Counted from the first letter of the stretch, positions 1 through 9,700 are shown. The stretch: DNA of 64,000 bases from JACZUI01 sp965216725 (GCA_965216725.1 CBDCGI010000018.1:124001-188000), one strand, 5' to 3'. Made by a program: numbers and translations. The notes: a model not told the origin generated them from the letters alone.

Positions 1-154
1 GGTACAGCTTCTTGCGATCGACCGGTCCGACATGGATCAGGGCCGCACGAACGTAGAAGACGATCGGCAGGATGGCCGCGATCCATATCCCCGGGTATGC
101 GACCCAATTCCAGGTCCACGGCTCCTCCTGGGCTGTGCACCACCAAGTGATCAC
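1..154 (-). CDS. Membrane protein, N-terminal part only (CtaG-like cytochrome oxidase assembly factor?)
   Basis: The open frame starts at a GTG that overlaps the stop of the upstream cytochrome c gene as GTGA and runs off the left edge, giving 51 residues. The visible part has a Trp-rich start (WTWNWVAYPG) followed by a hydrophobic helix (IWIAAILPIVFYV) and then charged residues. This resembles the N-terminus of caa3-type CtaG membrane proteins that help assemble cytochrome c oxidase. The position behind SCO1, PCuAC and cytochrome c genes fits that role. The family call is inference, because most of the protein lies outside the window. Confidence 0.55.
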   Translation of the reverse strand, partial: MITWWCTAQEEPWTWNWVAYPGIWIAAILPIVFYVRAALIHVGPVDRKKLY

Positions 155-501
155 GAGAGGCTCCTGATGTACGAAACCAGAAGATCGACGTCGTCGTCGG
201 TCAACTGGACCAAAGGCATCGTCGAACCGTAACCCTTGACGATCTTCACATGGGGGTCGACGATCGATTCTCGAATGTACAGCTCGTCCGCGGTGATCGT
301 GGTGCCGTCTTCCAATTCAACACGCGAACCCCAGAGGTCAACCCATGTTGGCCCTACCGAGGTGTCGGATTCGGTGTGACATCCTTGGCATCCGGCGTCT
401 CGCGCCACGGAGAGGCCTTCTGCCTGAGAGCCCGGGGCACAGCCTGCAATTAGCACCGCTACTGCGAGACTCGTAGCGCGTGTCGTCAGTTGCCTCATCA
501 A
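151..501 (-). CDS. Lipoprotein mono-haem cytochrome c
   Basis: This 116-residue protein starts with a lipoprotein signal (LIAGC near residue 21) and has one haem c attachment motif CQGCH (about residues 38-42). A methionine in STMPL (about residue 94) is the likely distal haem ligand, so it looks like a small class I electron-transfer cytochrome anchored on the outer face of the membrane. The start overlaps the stop of the PCuAC gene as ATGA, and its own stop overlaps the next GTG start. Tight linkage to copper chaperones suggests it serves, or once formed part of, a terminal oxidase branch. Confidence 0.88.
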   Translation of the reverse strand: MMRQLTTRATSLAVAVLIAGCAPGSQAEGLSVARDAGCQGCHTESDTSVGPTWVDLWGSRVELEDGTTITADELYIRESIVDPHVKIVKGYGSTMPLVQLTDDDVDLLVSYIRSLS

Positions 502-932
502 CTCGCCGCACCTGATTCGACCACAACTGCCTCAGCTGGCACGACTCCGGCAGCCTCCCACTCCAACTCGACAACCACTGTTGAGCCGGCTTCTAGCCGA
601 TCGACATCGACCAACATGAGGTGTAACCCACCAGGTTGCAGAACCAACGGGCTGCCGGGAGAGACCTGAAGCGCTTGCACCTGTCTCATGCCCAGCGTGC
701 CGTCGTCGTTGACGACGGTCTCGTGAATCTGGATGGTCGCGGCAATGTCGGACGCGGCTCCGATCAGGCGATCCGCCCGTTCGCTGCTTGCGATGAAATA
801 CATGGCGGCGTTGGGACCAGCCGGCTCGCCGATTCTCGCGTCGACAAGCTCAGGTACGCCGCGATCGCCTGCACACGCGCCGAGGGCAATAGCCCCGACC
901 CCGACAATCGAGAGCAGCCTCCTCGTTCTCAC
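498..932 (-). CDS. PCuAC-family periplasmic copper chaperone lipoprotein
   Basis: The protein belongs to the PCuAC (DUF461) family, which carries Cu(I) to the CuA site of cytochrome oxidase. A His (IQIHE), a Met (LGMRQ) and the HLM motif near the C-terminus match the family's His/Met copper site. I start it at the GTG at 932, which overlaps the SCO1 stop as GTGA and gives a 144-residue protein with a compact signal and lipobox ALGAC. A longer in-frame ATG at 974 would overlap SCO1 by 46 bases and add an unlikely hydrophilic leader. It sits between SCO1 and cytochrome c, the expected setting. Confidence 0.86.
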   Translation of the reverse strand: MRTRRLLSIVGVGAIALGACAGDRGVPELVDARIGEPAGPNAAMYFIASSERADRLIGAASDIAATIQIHETVVNDDGTLGMRQVQALQVSPGSPLVLQPGGLHLMLVDVDRLEAGSTVVVELEWEAAGVVPAEAVVVESGAAS

Positions 933-1543
933 CCGGGAGTCGTCTCGGCAAGCACTTGCAGATCGTTGACCCACTCCGACTGCCGAGTGCCAAAGGGGTA
1001 CATGGAATACCCCAAACCGTCGGGGGCGAAGGCCAACACCTGGCCTGCGTGATCGACGGTGTAGTCCTCGCCTTCGCCGATCTTTTGCGCCAAGGGCAGC
1101 CCTGCTGCCTTCTGCGCGAATGCCACGTCTGCGACAGAGCCGGTAAGACCAACAAATCTGGTGTCGAACCGGTCCAGGTATTCGCGAATCGCGGTCGGGG
1201 AATCGCGTTGCGGATCAACCGTCACGAACACCACAGAAGCGCTCCGGCCGATCTCCGGCAACTGGTCGAAGCTCTCGGCAATCTGAGCCAGATGGACCGG
1301 GCAGATATCAGGGCAATTCAGATACCCGAAGTAGAGAAGTGTCAGCTTCCCGGCCGTCTCCTCGGCGAAGTCAAAAGACTTCCCCTCGGTGTCAGTCAGA
1401 ACAAAGTCGGGTTTTTCGCCCGGCGACTCGACAACCACGCCTTGGAGGTCGTCCCCAGCGACGCCGCCACCACAGGAGTAGGCCACCACGGACAGAACAA
1501 CCAGAAGAGCAGCAGCGCGTGCCGGCAGCATCAGCATGCCCAC
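929..1543 (-). CDS. SCO1/SenC-family copper chaperone (thioredoxin fold)
   Basis: This 204-residue protein has the SCO hallmark copper site: the CPDICP motif (two Cys spaced CxxxC) and a distant His in VDHAG. The N-terminus is a signal with a probable lipobox (AYSC). SCO proteins deliver or reduce copper at the CuA site of cytochrome c oxidase outside the membrane. It heads a minus-strand operon with PCuAC, cytochrome c and a CtaG-like gene, all joined by four-base overlaps. Two further Met codons lie within the first five positions, so the exact start is uncertain by a few residues. Confidence 0.92.
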   Translation of the reverse strand: MGMLMLPARAAALLVVLSVVAYSCGGGVAGDDLQGVVVESPGEKPDFVLTDTEGKSFDFAEETAGKLTLLYFGYLNCPDICPVHLAQIAESFDQLPEIGRSASVVFVTVDPQRDSPTAIREYLDRFDTRFVGLTGSVADVAFAQKAAGLPLAQKIGEGEDYTVDHAGQVLAFAPDGLGYSMYPFGTRQSEWVNDLQVLAETTPG

Positions 1544-1643
1544 ATCTTGTTACTGCATCGTGGAAAACAGAAACCGTGTCGTTCTCCCGACGAAGAGAAT
1601 TCGAAAGTTCAGGACAAGGTCGCCAGTTAGCCTCGATTGGATC

Positions 1644-2582
1644 ATGAGCCAGGTCCAACTCCCCGCGGGTCTCACCTCCCGTCCCGCTGCCACCGACGAC
1701 CATGCGATCATCACACACCTCTACGAGATTGCCGAAAACGAGGACTTGGGTGCCCCTGAAATCTCGTCCGGTGACATCGAATCGAGCCTCAACTTTCCTG
1801 ACTTCGACCTCGACGAGCAGAGCCTGTTGGTTTTCGATGGCGAAGAGCTCGTTGCCTACGCCGATGCCTATTTCTGGAAGGCCGACGTCGCGATTCATCC
1901 GAGATGGCGTGATCGGGGTCTGGGCCAGGCAGTCCTCAACTGGACCGAAGCCACCACTTTGCGCCACCAGGCTGAAGGGGAAGAGGCCCGGATCGGGCAG
2001 ACGGTCATTGACACCAATCTCCAGGCCATCGATCTGTTCAAGAGAAATGGCTATGAGGTGCGGCACACATCCTGGGTCCTGCGGCTTCCCAGAGACGTCA
2101 ATCTGGAGCCGAGAGCAATGCCGGAGGGCTACACCGTTGAGGTTGCCGACCTCGAAGAGCAGACCCACGACATCTACGTGGTGATCGAGGACGCTTTCAA
2201 CGAATGGCCGAACCGAAAACCTTCTACTTTCGAGAATTGGAAGGCCTGGACCGTCGATCACCCGGACTTCGATCCAGGCCTCCTCTTCGTGGCGCTACAC
2301 GAAGGCCGGGTCGTCGGAGCGTCGGTGGGTCTCTCTTATCCCGAAGAAGGCTGGGTGCACCAAATCGCCGTCGAGAAGACACACCGCAATCGGGGGCTGG
2401 CCAAAGCACTTCTCTCACGATCATTCGACGAGATGCGGAATCGCGGTTGCCCGGAGGTGGGACTGAGTACCGACTCGCGAACCGGCGCCCTCGACTTGTA
2501 TCTGGCTCTGGGAATGGAGGTGCGTCAATCGTTTACCCATTACAGCAAGCTGCTGCGCCCGGCGAGAGCCAGCGACAGATAG
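1644..2582 (+). CDS. Tandem GNAT-fold acetyltransferase (mycothiol-synthase-like layout)
   Basis: The 312-residue protein carries two GNAT folds. The acetyl-CoA pyrophosphate loops are visible as HPRWRDRGLGQAVL in the first half and EKTHRNRGLAKALL in the second. A two-GNAT layout of about 310 residues is the layout of mycothiol synthase MshD, but many actinomycete tandem GNATs have other substrates, so I do not assign the symbol. I start it at ATG 1644, where SQVQLPAGL begins the first domain; the frame is open further upstream but would run into the SCO1 promoter region. It is divergent from the copper operon and convergent with the DUF1801 gene. Confidence 0.8.
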   Translation: MSQVQLPAGLTSRPAATDDHAIITHLYEIAENEDLGAPEISSGDIESSLNFPDFDLDEQSLLVFDGEELVAYADAYFWKADVAIHPRWRDRGLGQAVLNWTEATTLRHQAEGEEARIGQTVIDTNLQAIDLFKRNGYEVRHTSWVLRLPRDVNLEPRAMPEGYTVEVADLEEQTHDIYVVIEDAFNEWPNRKPSTFENWKAWTVDHPDFDPGLLFVALHEGRVVGASVGLSYPEEGWVHQIAVEKTHRNRGLAKALLSRSFDEMRNRGCPEVGLSTDSRTGALDLYLALGMEVRQSFTHYSKLLRPARASDR

Positions 2583-2628
2583 CTGCAAGATCTACGAGCC
2601 CAGCTCGTTCCCGGGTTGCAATCGCTGA

Positions 2629-2982
2629 TCAGCCTTTCATTTCGCACCATGAGGCGACGACCGCCTCCAGGTCTGACCGGGCCGCTTCAACCTCCGCCAG
2701 ATCCGCAAACTTCATGTAGCGCGCCGTATCTCCACTTCCCTGCAGCCTGGGATGATCTCCGGGGATCGAAGCTCCAGTGTGGAACATGAGGCTCACATGT
2801 GACTTGGTCCTGGGATTGAAGCTGGCCAAGTTTCCTTTGTACATGAACGTAGGGCTCTTCCACTTGATCGTTTCCGATATTCGCTCGTCGGAGAGAACGA
2901 TCCCTCGCACTGCAAGCATCACCTCTTTGGCCGGGTGCTCATAGTCGGCGAACCACAGGTCGACATCCGGGCTGGTGCTCAT
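2629..2982 (-). CDS. DUF1801 family protein (YdhG/CyaY-like fold)
   Basis: This 117-residue protein has the DUF1801 pattern: a helical start with HPAKEVMLAVRGIV, the core KWKSPTFMYKGNLASF, then HVSLMFHTGA and a C-terminal helix. Members of this fold are small soluble proteins whose biochemical role is mostly unknown; some Bacillus relatives were proposed as iron chaperones. It stands alone between two GNAT genes, convergent with the first and divergent from the second. Nothing in the sequence points to a substrate. Confidence 0.8.
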   Translation of the reverse strand: MSTSPDVDLWFADYEHPAKEVMLAVRGIVLSDERISETIKWKSPTFMYKGNLASFNPRTKSHVSLMFHTGASIPGDHPRLQGSGDTARYMKFADLAEVEAARSDLEAVVASWCEMKG

Positions 2983-3021
2983 AACACAGACACTAGGACC
3001 CGGTCTCGCACATAGGATCAG

Positions 3022-3612
3022 ATGATGGAGATCAAGCCGATTGGCCCGAGTCTCGCCGACGACTACCTGGCCCTGTTCGACAACGCTTTCACCGACAATC
3101 CCTTTTGGGCGGGCTGCTACTGCGCCTTCTACGACGATCCAACGCCCACCGACGACTGGGACAGCTCAACTCCCGGCTTCGCCGAGCGAAACCGCTCGGC
3201 TCGGCTCGATGTCATAGCTCGGGGTGATGCCTACGGCCTCTTGGCCTACATTGACAAACAGCCGGTGGGGTGGGTCAACGCGGGCCCTCGCCACCGCTAC
3301 GGCAACCTTCGTCATTTCGAGGCTGCTGTCGAGCCCAGTGATCCCCCTACTGGCTCGATCATGTGCTTCGTGATCCACCCCGACTATCGCGGCCGCGGGG
3401 TGGCCTCGGCCCTGCTTCATCGATTGGATGACTACTTCCGGGGACTGGGATTGGCTCAGGCCGAGGGATATCCCCGCCGCGTGGCGCCCTCCAATTCGGA
3501 CATGCCGTGGACAGCCGCCTATTACAAAGGCTCACCGACTATGTACGAAAATGCCGGATACCGGCCGCATCGCCACCACGAGCACTTCGTCGCCGTGCGT
3601 AAGTCGGTCTGA
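3022..3612 (+). CDS. GNAT-family N-acetyltransferase
   Basis: This is a single-domain GNAT enzyme of 196 residues. The acetyl-CoA-binding motif A is visible as IHPDYRGRGVASALL around residues 113-127, preceded by the beta strand GSIMCFV. The N-terminal part contains FWAGCYCAFY, a pattern shared by a group of actinobacterial GNATs of unknown substrate. Two ATG codons are adjacent (3022 and 3025), and the second is equally possible. It ends immediately before the convergent small membrane protein gene. Confidence 0.82.
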   Translation: MMEIKPIGPSLADDYLALFDNAFTDNPFWAGCYCAFYDDPTPTDDWDSSTPGFAERNRSARLDVIARGDAYGLLAYIDKQPVGWVNAGPRHRYGNLRHFEAAVEPSDPPTGSIMCFVIHPDYRGRGVASALLHRLDDYFRGLGLAQAEGYPRRVAPSNSDMPWTAAYYKGSPTMYENAGYRPHRHHEHFVAVRKSV

Positions 3613-3876
3613 TCAGCCGGCGAACAGCTCCAACGCCACCAGGATCGGAACCACCAATATCAGAGGATTGACTATCCAGCGAAGCCAGGGACGCTCGATC
3701 GGGATCAGAAGGATCGCACCGATTCCCAAGCCCAGAGCTATCAAGACGTTCGCAGCCGCCGCCACCGTCACCCCGCCCGAGGGATCACCGGTGAGAGCAA
3801 CCACCCACGACCCGACCGCGAGGAGGAGCCCCCAGGCCCGATACCGACGTCGGGGCTGTTGTACCGGTCCCGTCAG
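3613..3876 (-). CDS. Small three-helix membrane protein, probable CTG start
   Basis: The clear part is a hydrophobic open frame ending at 3613 with two strong helices (VLIALGLGIGAILLIP and NPLILVVPILVALEL). A GTG at 3804 would give 63 residues but cuts into a preceding helix, AWGLLLAVGSWVVAL. Reading further upstream gives a basic stretch (PRRRYR) and then a CTG at 3876 that overlaps the valS stop as CTGA, giving 87 residues and three helices with the positive charges at the N-terminus. No ATG, GTG or TTG lies between those two points. The function is unknown; the CTG start is inferred from coupling geometry. Confidence 0.6.
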   Translation of the reverse strand: MTGPVQQPRRRYRAWGLLLAVGSWVVALTGDPSGGVTVAAAANVLIALGLGIGAILLIPIERPWLRWIVNPLILVVPILVALELFAG

Positions 3877-6407
3877 CTCGTCACCTCGGCGATGGCCACT
3901 TCGACGGCAAACTTTCCCTCCACATAGGCCACTTCGGACGCCCTGGATGCGGCCTTGAGATCATCCTCTGCCTGACGCAGCCGCCGGAGCAGTTCGGCAG
4001 GACCACGCACGGTGACCACGTCCACCTCTGCGCGCATCGAGAGTTTGGCGTCCGACTTCGCCCGCCTCACGGCTGTGAGAACTTTGCTGGTGTCGCCGAG
4101 GACCTGGTGGTCCCCAGCTCCAGGCGCCAGCTCCGGTTCCGACGGCCAGGGAGCCCGATGCACAGAATGATCCTGCCACCACGACCAGACTTCCTCGGTG
4201 ACGAAAGGCAAGAAGGGAGCGAAGAGGCGCAGATAAACGCTCAGCGATAGCTGCAGAGCCGCGTGCGCAGACGCCGCGGCCTCACCTTGGCCGTAAGCGC
4301 GGGCCTTGACCAGCTCCAGATAGTCGTCCGTCCAATTCCAGAAGGAAGCCTCGGCCGTCTCCAGGGCACGTGAGTACTCGTATCCCTCGAAGGCGGCGGT
4401 GGCCTCGTCGACCACGGAAGCCAGAGACGCCAGCATCGCGCGGTCCAGCGGCTCAATGATTGCCGTCGATGGGACGTCTTCACCGAACCCAAGGGCAAAA
4501 CGAGAGGCATTCAGGATCTTGGTGGCCAGGCGGCGACCGATCTTCATCATGCCCTCGTCAAAGATCGTGTCGGTCCCGGGCCTGCCGCTGCATGCCCAGT
4601 ATCGGACTCCGTCGGTGCCGTATTGCGCAAGCAAGCCTTCTGGAGTGACCACGTTCCCTTTCGACTTCGACATCTTCTCTGCCTTCGGGTCCTTGACGAA
4701 GCCGGATATTGCGGCATGACTCCACGGAAGACGCCCAAACTCGAGATGTGATCTCGTCACCGTGGCGAATAGCCAGGTTCGAATGATGTCATGTGCCTGC
4801 GGTCTGAGGTCCATGGGACTCACCCGCTGATACAGATCTGGATCGTCTTCCCAGTGCCCTGCGATCTCGGGCGTCAAGGACGACGTGGCCCAAGTGTCCA
4901 TAACATCCGGGTCTCCGACGAATCCCGCCGGCTCCCCGCGCTGGGACTCCTCGTACCCATGCGGCGTGTCGGAGCTGGGGTCGACTGGCAAATCCGAAAG
5001 CTCGGGTGTTATCGGGTTGTCGTAATCGATATCACCTTGTGCGTCCAGCGGGTACCAGAGCGGGAACGGGATTCCAAAGAACCGTTGTCTCGATATCAGC
5101 CAATCTCCGTTGAGGCCGTTGACCCAATGGTGATAGCGGACCCTCATGAAGTCGGGGATCCAGGCCAGCTCATCGCCGCGATCCAGGAGCTCCTTTCGCA
5201 GATCCTCGTCTCGACCTCCATTGCGAAAATACCACTGGCGGGTGGAGACGATCTCCAGCGGCCGATCGCCTTTTTCGTAGAACTTGACCGGATGCGTGAT
5301 CTGCTTGACCTCGCCGATCAGGTCACCTGAGTCGGCCAACAACTCGGCCATTTTGCGACGGGCCTGGTTGGGGTAAAGGCCGGCGATCTGAGCGTACGCC
5401 TCACGCCCGGGCCGGCTTTCGATCCATTCTGGGGTTTCTTCTGCGAATCGGCCCGACTGCTGGACCACCGTCCTCGTTGGCAAGTTCAGCTCTCGCCACC
5501 AGGTCACGTCGGTTGTGTCGCCCCACGTGCAGATCATCGCTATACCTGAGCCCTTCTCGGGATCGGCAAGATGGTGCGCCACCACGGGCAGCTCGACTCC
5601 GAAGACCGGAGAGACGACGTATGACCCGAACAGATCGCGATATCGATCGTCGTCAGGGTGGGCCACGAGAGCCACACACGAGCAAATCAGTTCTGGGCGA
5701 GTTGTCTCGATCTCGACGGTTGACCCGTCACTCCGATGAAATGACACCCGGTGATAGGCGCCGGGGCGCTCCTTGTCCTCCAGCTCGGCCTGGGCGACTG
5801 CCGTCTTGAAATCGACGTCCCACAAAACAGGTGCGTCTTGGTTGTACGCCTCTCCCCGCTCCAGGTTGAGGAGGAACGCACGCTGACTGGTGCGACGACA
5901 GTGCTCGTCGATCGTGGCGTACTGGTGGGTCCAATCGACAGACAGGCCAAGTGTGCGCCAGATCCTCTCGAAACTCCGCTCGTCCTCTTGAGTGAGGATC
6001 GAGCACAGTTCGACGAAGTTGGGTCGGCTGATGGAAATCGGTGGATCGGCAGGCTCACCCGGGGGCGTGAACTCGGGGTCGTAATGGAGCGACGGGTCAC
6101 AGCGGACGCCGTAATAGTTCTGGACCCTTCGTTCCGTAGCCAGCCCGTTGTCATCCCAACCCACGGGGTAGAAGACCTCTTTGCCCGCCATTCGCTGATA
6201 CCGGGCAATGGTGTCGGTGTGGGTGTAGCTGTAGACGTGGCCGATGTGGAGGGCACCAGACACCGTCGGCGGCGGAGTGTCGATGGCATAGACCTCGTCC
6301 CTGGACTTGGTGCGGTCGAAACGAAACGTCCCGTTCTCTTCCCACCAGGAGTCCCATTTTGTCTCCAGACCCTCCAGGGTCGGTTTCTCGGGAATGTTCC
6401 TTGTCAT
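3873..6407 (-). CDS. valS: Valyl-tRNA synthetase (archaeal-like type)
   Basis: The 844-residue class I synthetase charges tRNA-Val with valine. The HIGH motif is HIGH at residues 54-57 and the KMSKS loop is EKMSKSKGN near residue 580. The segment after HIGH reads GWDDNGLATERRVQNYYG rather than the GTDHAGIATQ form of most bacterial ValS enzymes. I associate that signature with the archaeal-like ValS found in some bacteria, including Rickettsia and many actinomycetes. The N-terminus (RNIPEKPTLEGLETKWD) supports the start. Its stop overlaps a possible CTG start of the next gene. Confidence 0.96.
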   Translation of the reverse strand: MTRNIPEKPTLEGLETKWDSWWEENGTFRFDRTKSRDEVYAIDTPPPTVSGALHIGHVYSYTHTDTIARYQRMAGKEVFYPVGWDDNGLATERRVQNYYGVRCDPSLHYDPEFTPPGEPADPPISISRPNFVELCSILTQEDERSFERIWRTLGLSVDWTHQYATIDEHCRRTSQRAFLLNLERGEAYNQDAPVLWDVDFKTAVAQAELEDKERPGAYHRVSFHRSDGSTVEIETTRPELICSCVALVAHPDDDRYRDLFGSYVVSPVFGVELPVVAHHLADPEKGSGIAMICTWGDTTDVTWWRELNLPTRTVVQQSGRFAEETPEWIESRPGREAYAQIAGLYPNQARRKMAELLADSGDLIGEVKQITHPVKFYEKGDRPLEIVSTRQWYFRNGGRDEDLRKELLDRGDELAWIPDFMRVRYHHWVNGLNGDWLISRQRFFGIPFPLWYPLDAQGDIDYDNPITPELSDLPVDPSSDTPHGYEESQRGEPAGFVGDPDVMDTWATSSLTPEIAGHWEDDPDLYQRVSPMDLRPQAHDIIRTWLFATVTRSHLEFGRLPWSHAAISGFVKDPKAEKMSKSKGNVVTPEGLLAQYGTDGVRYWACSGRPGTDTIFDEGMMKIGRRLATKILNASRFALGFGEDVPSTAIIEPLDRAMLASLASVVDEATAAFEGYEYSRALETAEASFWNWTDDYLELVKARAYGQGEAAASAHAALQLSLSVYLRLFAPFLPFVTEEVWSWWQDHSVHRAPWPSEPELAPGAGDHQVLGDTSKVLTAVRRAKSDAKLSMRAEVDVVTVRGPAELLRRLRQAEDDLKAASRASEVAYVEGKFAVEVAIAEVTS

Positions 6408-6550
6408 CAGCCGGGCAAGGGTAAACCACGACCCTCGATGTGGTTACTCCATATCCCCGAGTGAGCCACGCCCCACCGACACGTCATTCCGGGAAAGAAG
6501 GCAGGAAACCTGCTCGGGATGGTGGGTTGGGGCTGCAGCGTGGATGTGAA
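6408..6550. other. Intergenic region between the glycine-rich gene and valS
   Basis: This 143-base gap contains no supportable gene. On the minus strand a short perfect hairpin (5-bp stem with a TTT loop at 6501-6513) is followed by a pyrimidine-rich run, which could be a weak terminator for the icmF transcript. I looked for a T-box leader (AGGGTGGNACC core) in front of valS and saw none. Confidence 0.4.
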
Positions 6551-6727
6551 TCAGCGGGATGAGCGGCGTCCGGCTCCGAACGCAGCGCCAATCGCCACGC
6601 CAACGGCTATCCACCAGGCACCGCCCGTGGCGGCAAACAAAGCAGTGCCTACTCCAGCTCCGATGGCGATTCCGGCACCGGGGCCGATACCTGGACGAGA
6701 TTCCGGGCCTCTGTTGTCGTCGCTCAT
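6551..6727 (-). CDS. Small glycine-rich (glycine-zipper-like) membrane protein
   Basis: This 58-residue protein starts with a hydrophilic head (MSDDNRGPESRPG) and continues with an Ala/Gly-rich hydrophobic hairpin containing GIGPGAGIAIGAGVG and WWIAVGVAIGAAFGAG, ending in a basic tail RRSSR. The spacing of glycines resembles glycine-zipper helices that pack in membranes. The start ATG lies two bases after the icmF stop, with GGAGG inside the end of icmF at good spacing, so it is probably co-translated with icmF. I do not recognise a named family. Confidence 0.72.
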   Translation of the reverse strand: MSDDNRGPESRPGIGPGAGIAIGAGVGTALFAATGGAWWIAVGVAIGAAFGAGRRSSR

Positions 6728-6729
6728 TT

Positions 6730-9700
6730 CTACATGTTCCTCCGGTACCGGCCTCCGACCTCGTAGAGGGCATGACTCATCTGACCCAGGGAGGCGACGC
6801 GGGCGGTCTCCATGAGCTGGGCGAACACATTCCCCCCCGAGATGGCCACCTCCTGAAGCGACCGCAACGAACTCTCGCTTTGGCGGCTGTTCCTTTCCTG
6901 AAAGGACCGAAGGTTGGTGATCTGGCGTCGCTTGTCCTCCTCGGTGGATCTGATCAACTCGTTGGGTACCTCGAATGGAGAGCCCTTCTTGGAGATGAAG
7001 GTGTTCACCCCGACGATCGGATACTCCCCTGACTCCTTCTGTTGCTCGTAGAAGAGTGACTCTTCTTGGATCTTCGTCCGCTGATACTGGCGCTCCATCG
7101 CCCCCAGCACCCCACCCCGGCTGTTGATCCGCTCGAACTCCATGAGGACCGCCTCTTCGACGAGGTCGGTCAGCTCGGAGATGATGAAGCTTCCCTGCAA
7201 CGGGTTTTCGTTCTTGTTCAGCCCCAGCTCGCGATTGATGATCAGCTGTATCGCCATGGCTCGGCGTACCGACTCCTCGGTCGGTGTTGTGATGGCTTCG
7301 TCATAGGCGTTGGTGTGAAGACTGTTCGTGTTGTCGTATATGGCGTAGAGAGCTTGAAGCGTGGTTCGGATGTCGTTGAAGCCGATCTCCTGTGCATGAA
7401 GCGATCGTCCCGAGGTCTGGATGTGATACTTCAACTTCTGTGAGCGCTCGTTGCCTCCATACTTCTCCCCTATCGCCTTGGCCCAGATCCGCCGTGCCAC
7501 ACGTCCTATGACCGCGTATTCGGCGTCGATCCCATTTGAGAAGAAGAACGAGAGATTCGGGGCAAAGTCGTCGATATCCATGCCGCGAGCCAGGTATGAC
7601 TCGACGTAGGTGAAGCCATTGGCAAGGGTGAAGGCCAATTGAGTGATGGGATTGGCGCCCGCTTCCGCCATGTGATAGCCACTGATCGACACCGAATAGA
7701 AGTTCCTCACGTCGTTCTCGACGAAGTACTCCTGGATGTCGCCCATCATCCTCAAGGCGAATTCCGTAGAGAAGATGCATGTGTTCTGTGCTTGATCCTC
7801 CTTGAGGATGTCCGCTTGGACTGTCCCCCGCACCCGGCTCATGGTCTCGAATTTGATCTCTTCGTAGACTTCATCAGGGAGGACCTGGGCACCACTGACT
7901 CCCAACAGACGCAAGCCGAGGCCGTCGTTACCTGGGGGGAGTTCACCGTGGTAAACGGGTCTCGGCCTCTCGCCATAGATCGCAGCGATCTTCTCTTCGA
8001 CCTCATCCCAGAGGCCGTGCTCGTCGATGTATTTCTCGCAGGCCTGATCAACGGCTGTGTTCATGAAGAATGCAAGGATCATCGGCGCCGGACCGTTGAT
8101 CGTCATGGAGACTGAAGTCGTCGGATCTGAGAGATCGAATCCCGAATAGAGCTTCTTTGCATCGTCGAGTGTCGCAATGGACACCCCGGAGTTGCCTACC
8201 TTGCCGTAGATGTCCGGTCTTTCGTGCGGGTCTTCGCCGTACAACGTGACCGAGTCAAAGGCAGTTGACAGGCGTTTGGCGGGAGTCTCGCGGGCCAGGT
8301 AATGAAATCGAGAATTGGTCTGTTCAGGTGGACCCTCACCGGCGAACATCCGCGCCGGATCCTCGGCCTGACGTTTCAAGGGGAAGACGCCGGCTGTATA
8401 CGGGAATTCACCAGGGAGGTTCTCTTGAAGCAACCATTCGAGACGATCTCCCCAGCTCCTCAATTTGGGAAGGGCGACCTTGGGGATTCGAGTGTGGGAC
8501 AAGGTCTTGGTGAACAGCGGGACTTTGATCTCTTTACCCCGGACGTAATAAACAAACTCTTCGCCCGAATACTCAGCTTGAATGGCCTCCCAACGGTCCA
8601 GAGCCTTTGAATTCACTGGGTCGAGCCCTTGGCGGGCTTTGGCGATCCTGGTGTCATCCCCCGTGGCGACGATCCGGTATAACTCCTCGGCAGCTTCGGC
8701 CTGGTCGTGGGCCCAGGCGTCGTACTCTCGGATCTTCTCCACGATTTCGGCTAGATAGCGGGCACGCTCGGGAGGCACCATGTGCTGTTTCGTCGAGTCA
8801 GCGGTGGGTAAGACGAGTGTCCCGTCGAGAGTCATCCCTCGGGCACGCAAGGCCTCGACAAAAGCCTGATAGAAGCGGTTGGTGCCGGGATCGTTGAAGT
8901 CGGAGGCGATGGTCAGGTGGATTGGCAGATCCTCGGCTGCGGCCGCGAATTCAAGATGATTTCTCTTGTATTGCTTGCGCACATCCCGCAAAGCGTCCAA
9001 CGAGCCTTCCTTGTCAGATTTGTTGATGGCAACCAGGTCGGCGAAATCCAGCATGTCGATCTTCTCGAGCTGGGTGGCGGCCCCATATTCAGGTGTCATC
9101 ACGTACATCGAGACGTCCGAGAAATCGACGATCTCGGTGTCCGACTGGCCGATGCCCGATGTCTCGAGAATCACCAGGTCGTAGCCGGCGGCCTTGACCA
9201 CGTCGATTGCGTGACGGACAAAGGGCGACAGAGCAAGATTCGCCTGCCGGGTTGCCAGTGATCTCATATACACGCGGGGATGGGGCAGGGAATTCATTCG
9301 GATCCGGTCGCCGAGCAACGCTCCGCCGGACCGACGTTTTGATGGGTCGACCGAGATCACGGCCACCGTCTTGTCCGAGAAGTCCAGCAAGAATCGGCGG
9401 ATCATCTCGTCTACGAGGCTTGATTTTCCGGATCCCCCGGTGCCGGTTATGCCGACGATCGGCGCTGAGGATTCCAGGGCTCGAGCCTGAATCTCCTCGA
9501 TCACGTCCGCATACTTGTCGCCGTAGTTCTCGGCTGCCGAAATGAGATGGGCAATCTTGTTGTGATCTCGAGGGGTCAGCAGCCCAACTGAGAAGCCCTC
9601 GCCCAGCTCCCCTGTGGGGAAGTCGGATCGCTCCATCATGTCGCTGACCATGCCCTGGAGGCCCATTCCCCGTCCATCGTCCGGCGAGTAGATCCGGGCT

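Noticed and set aside
6408..6550. A T-box leader in front of valS
   Set aside because: No T-box consensus or antiterminator bulge was found; the gap is too short.
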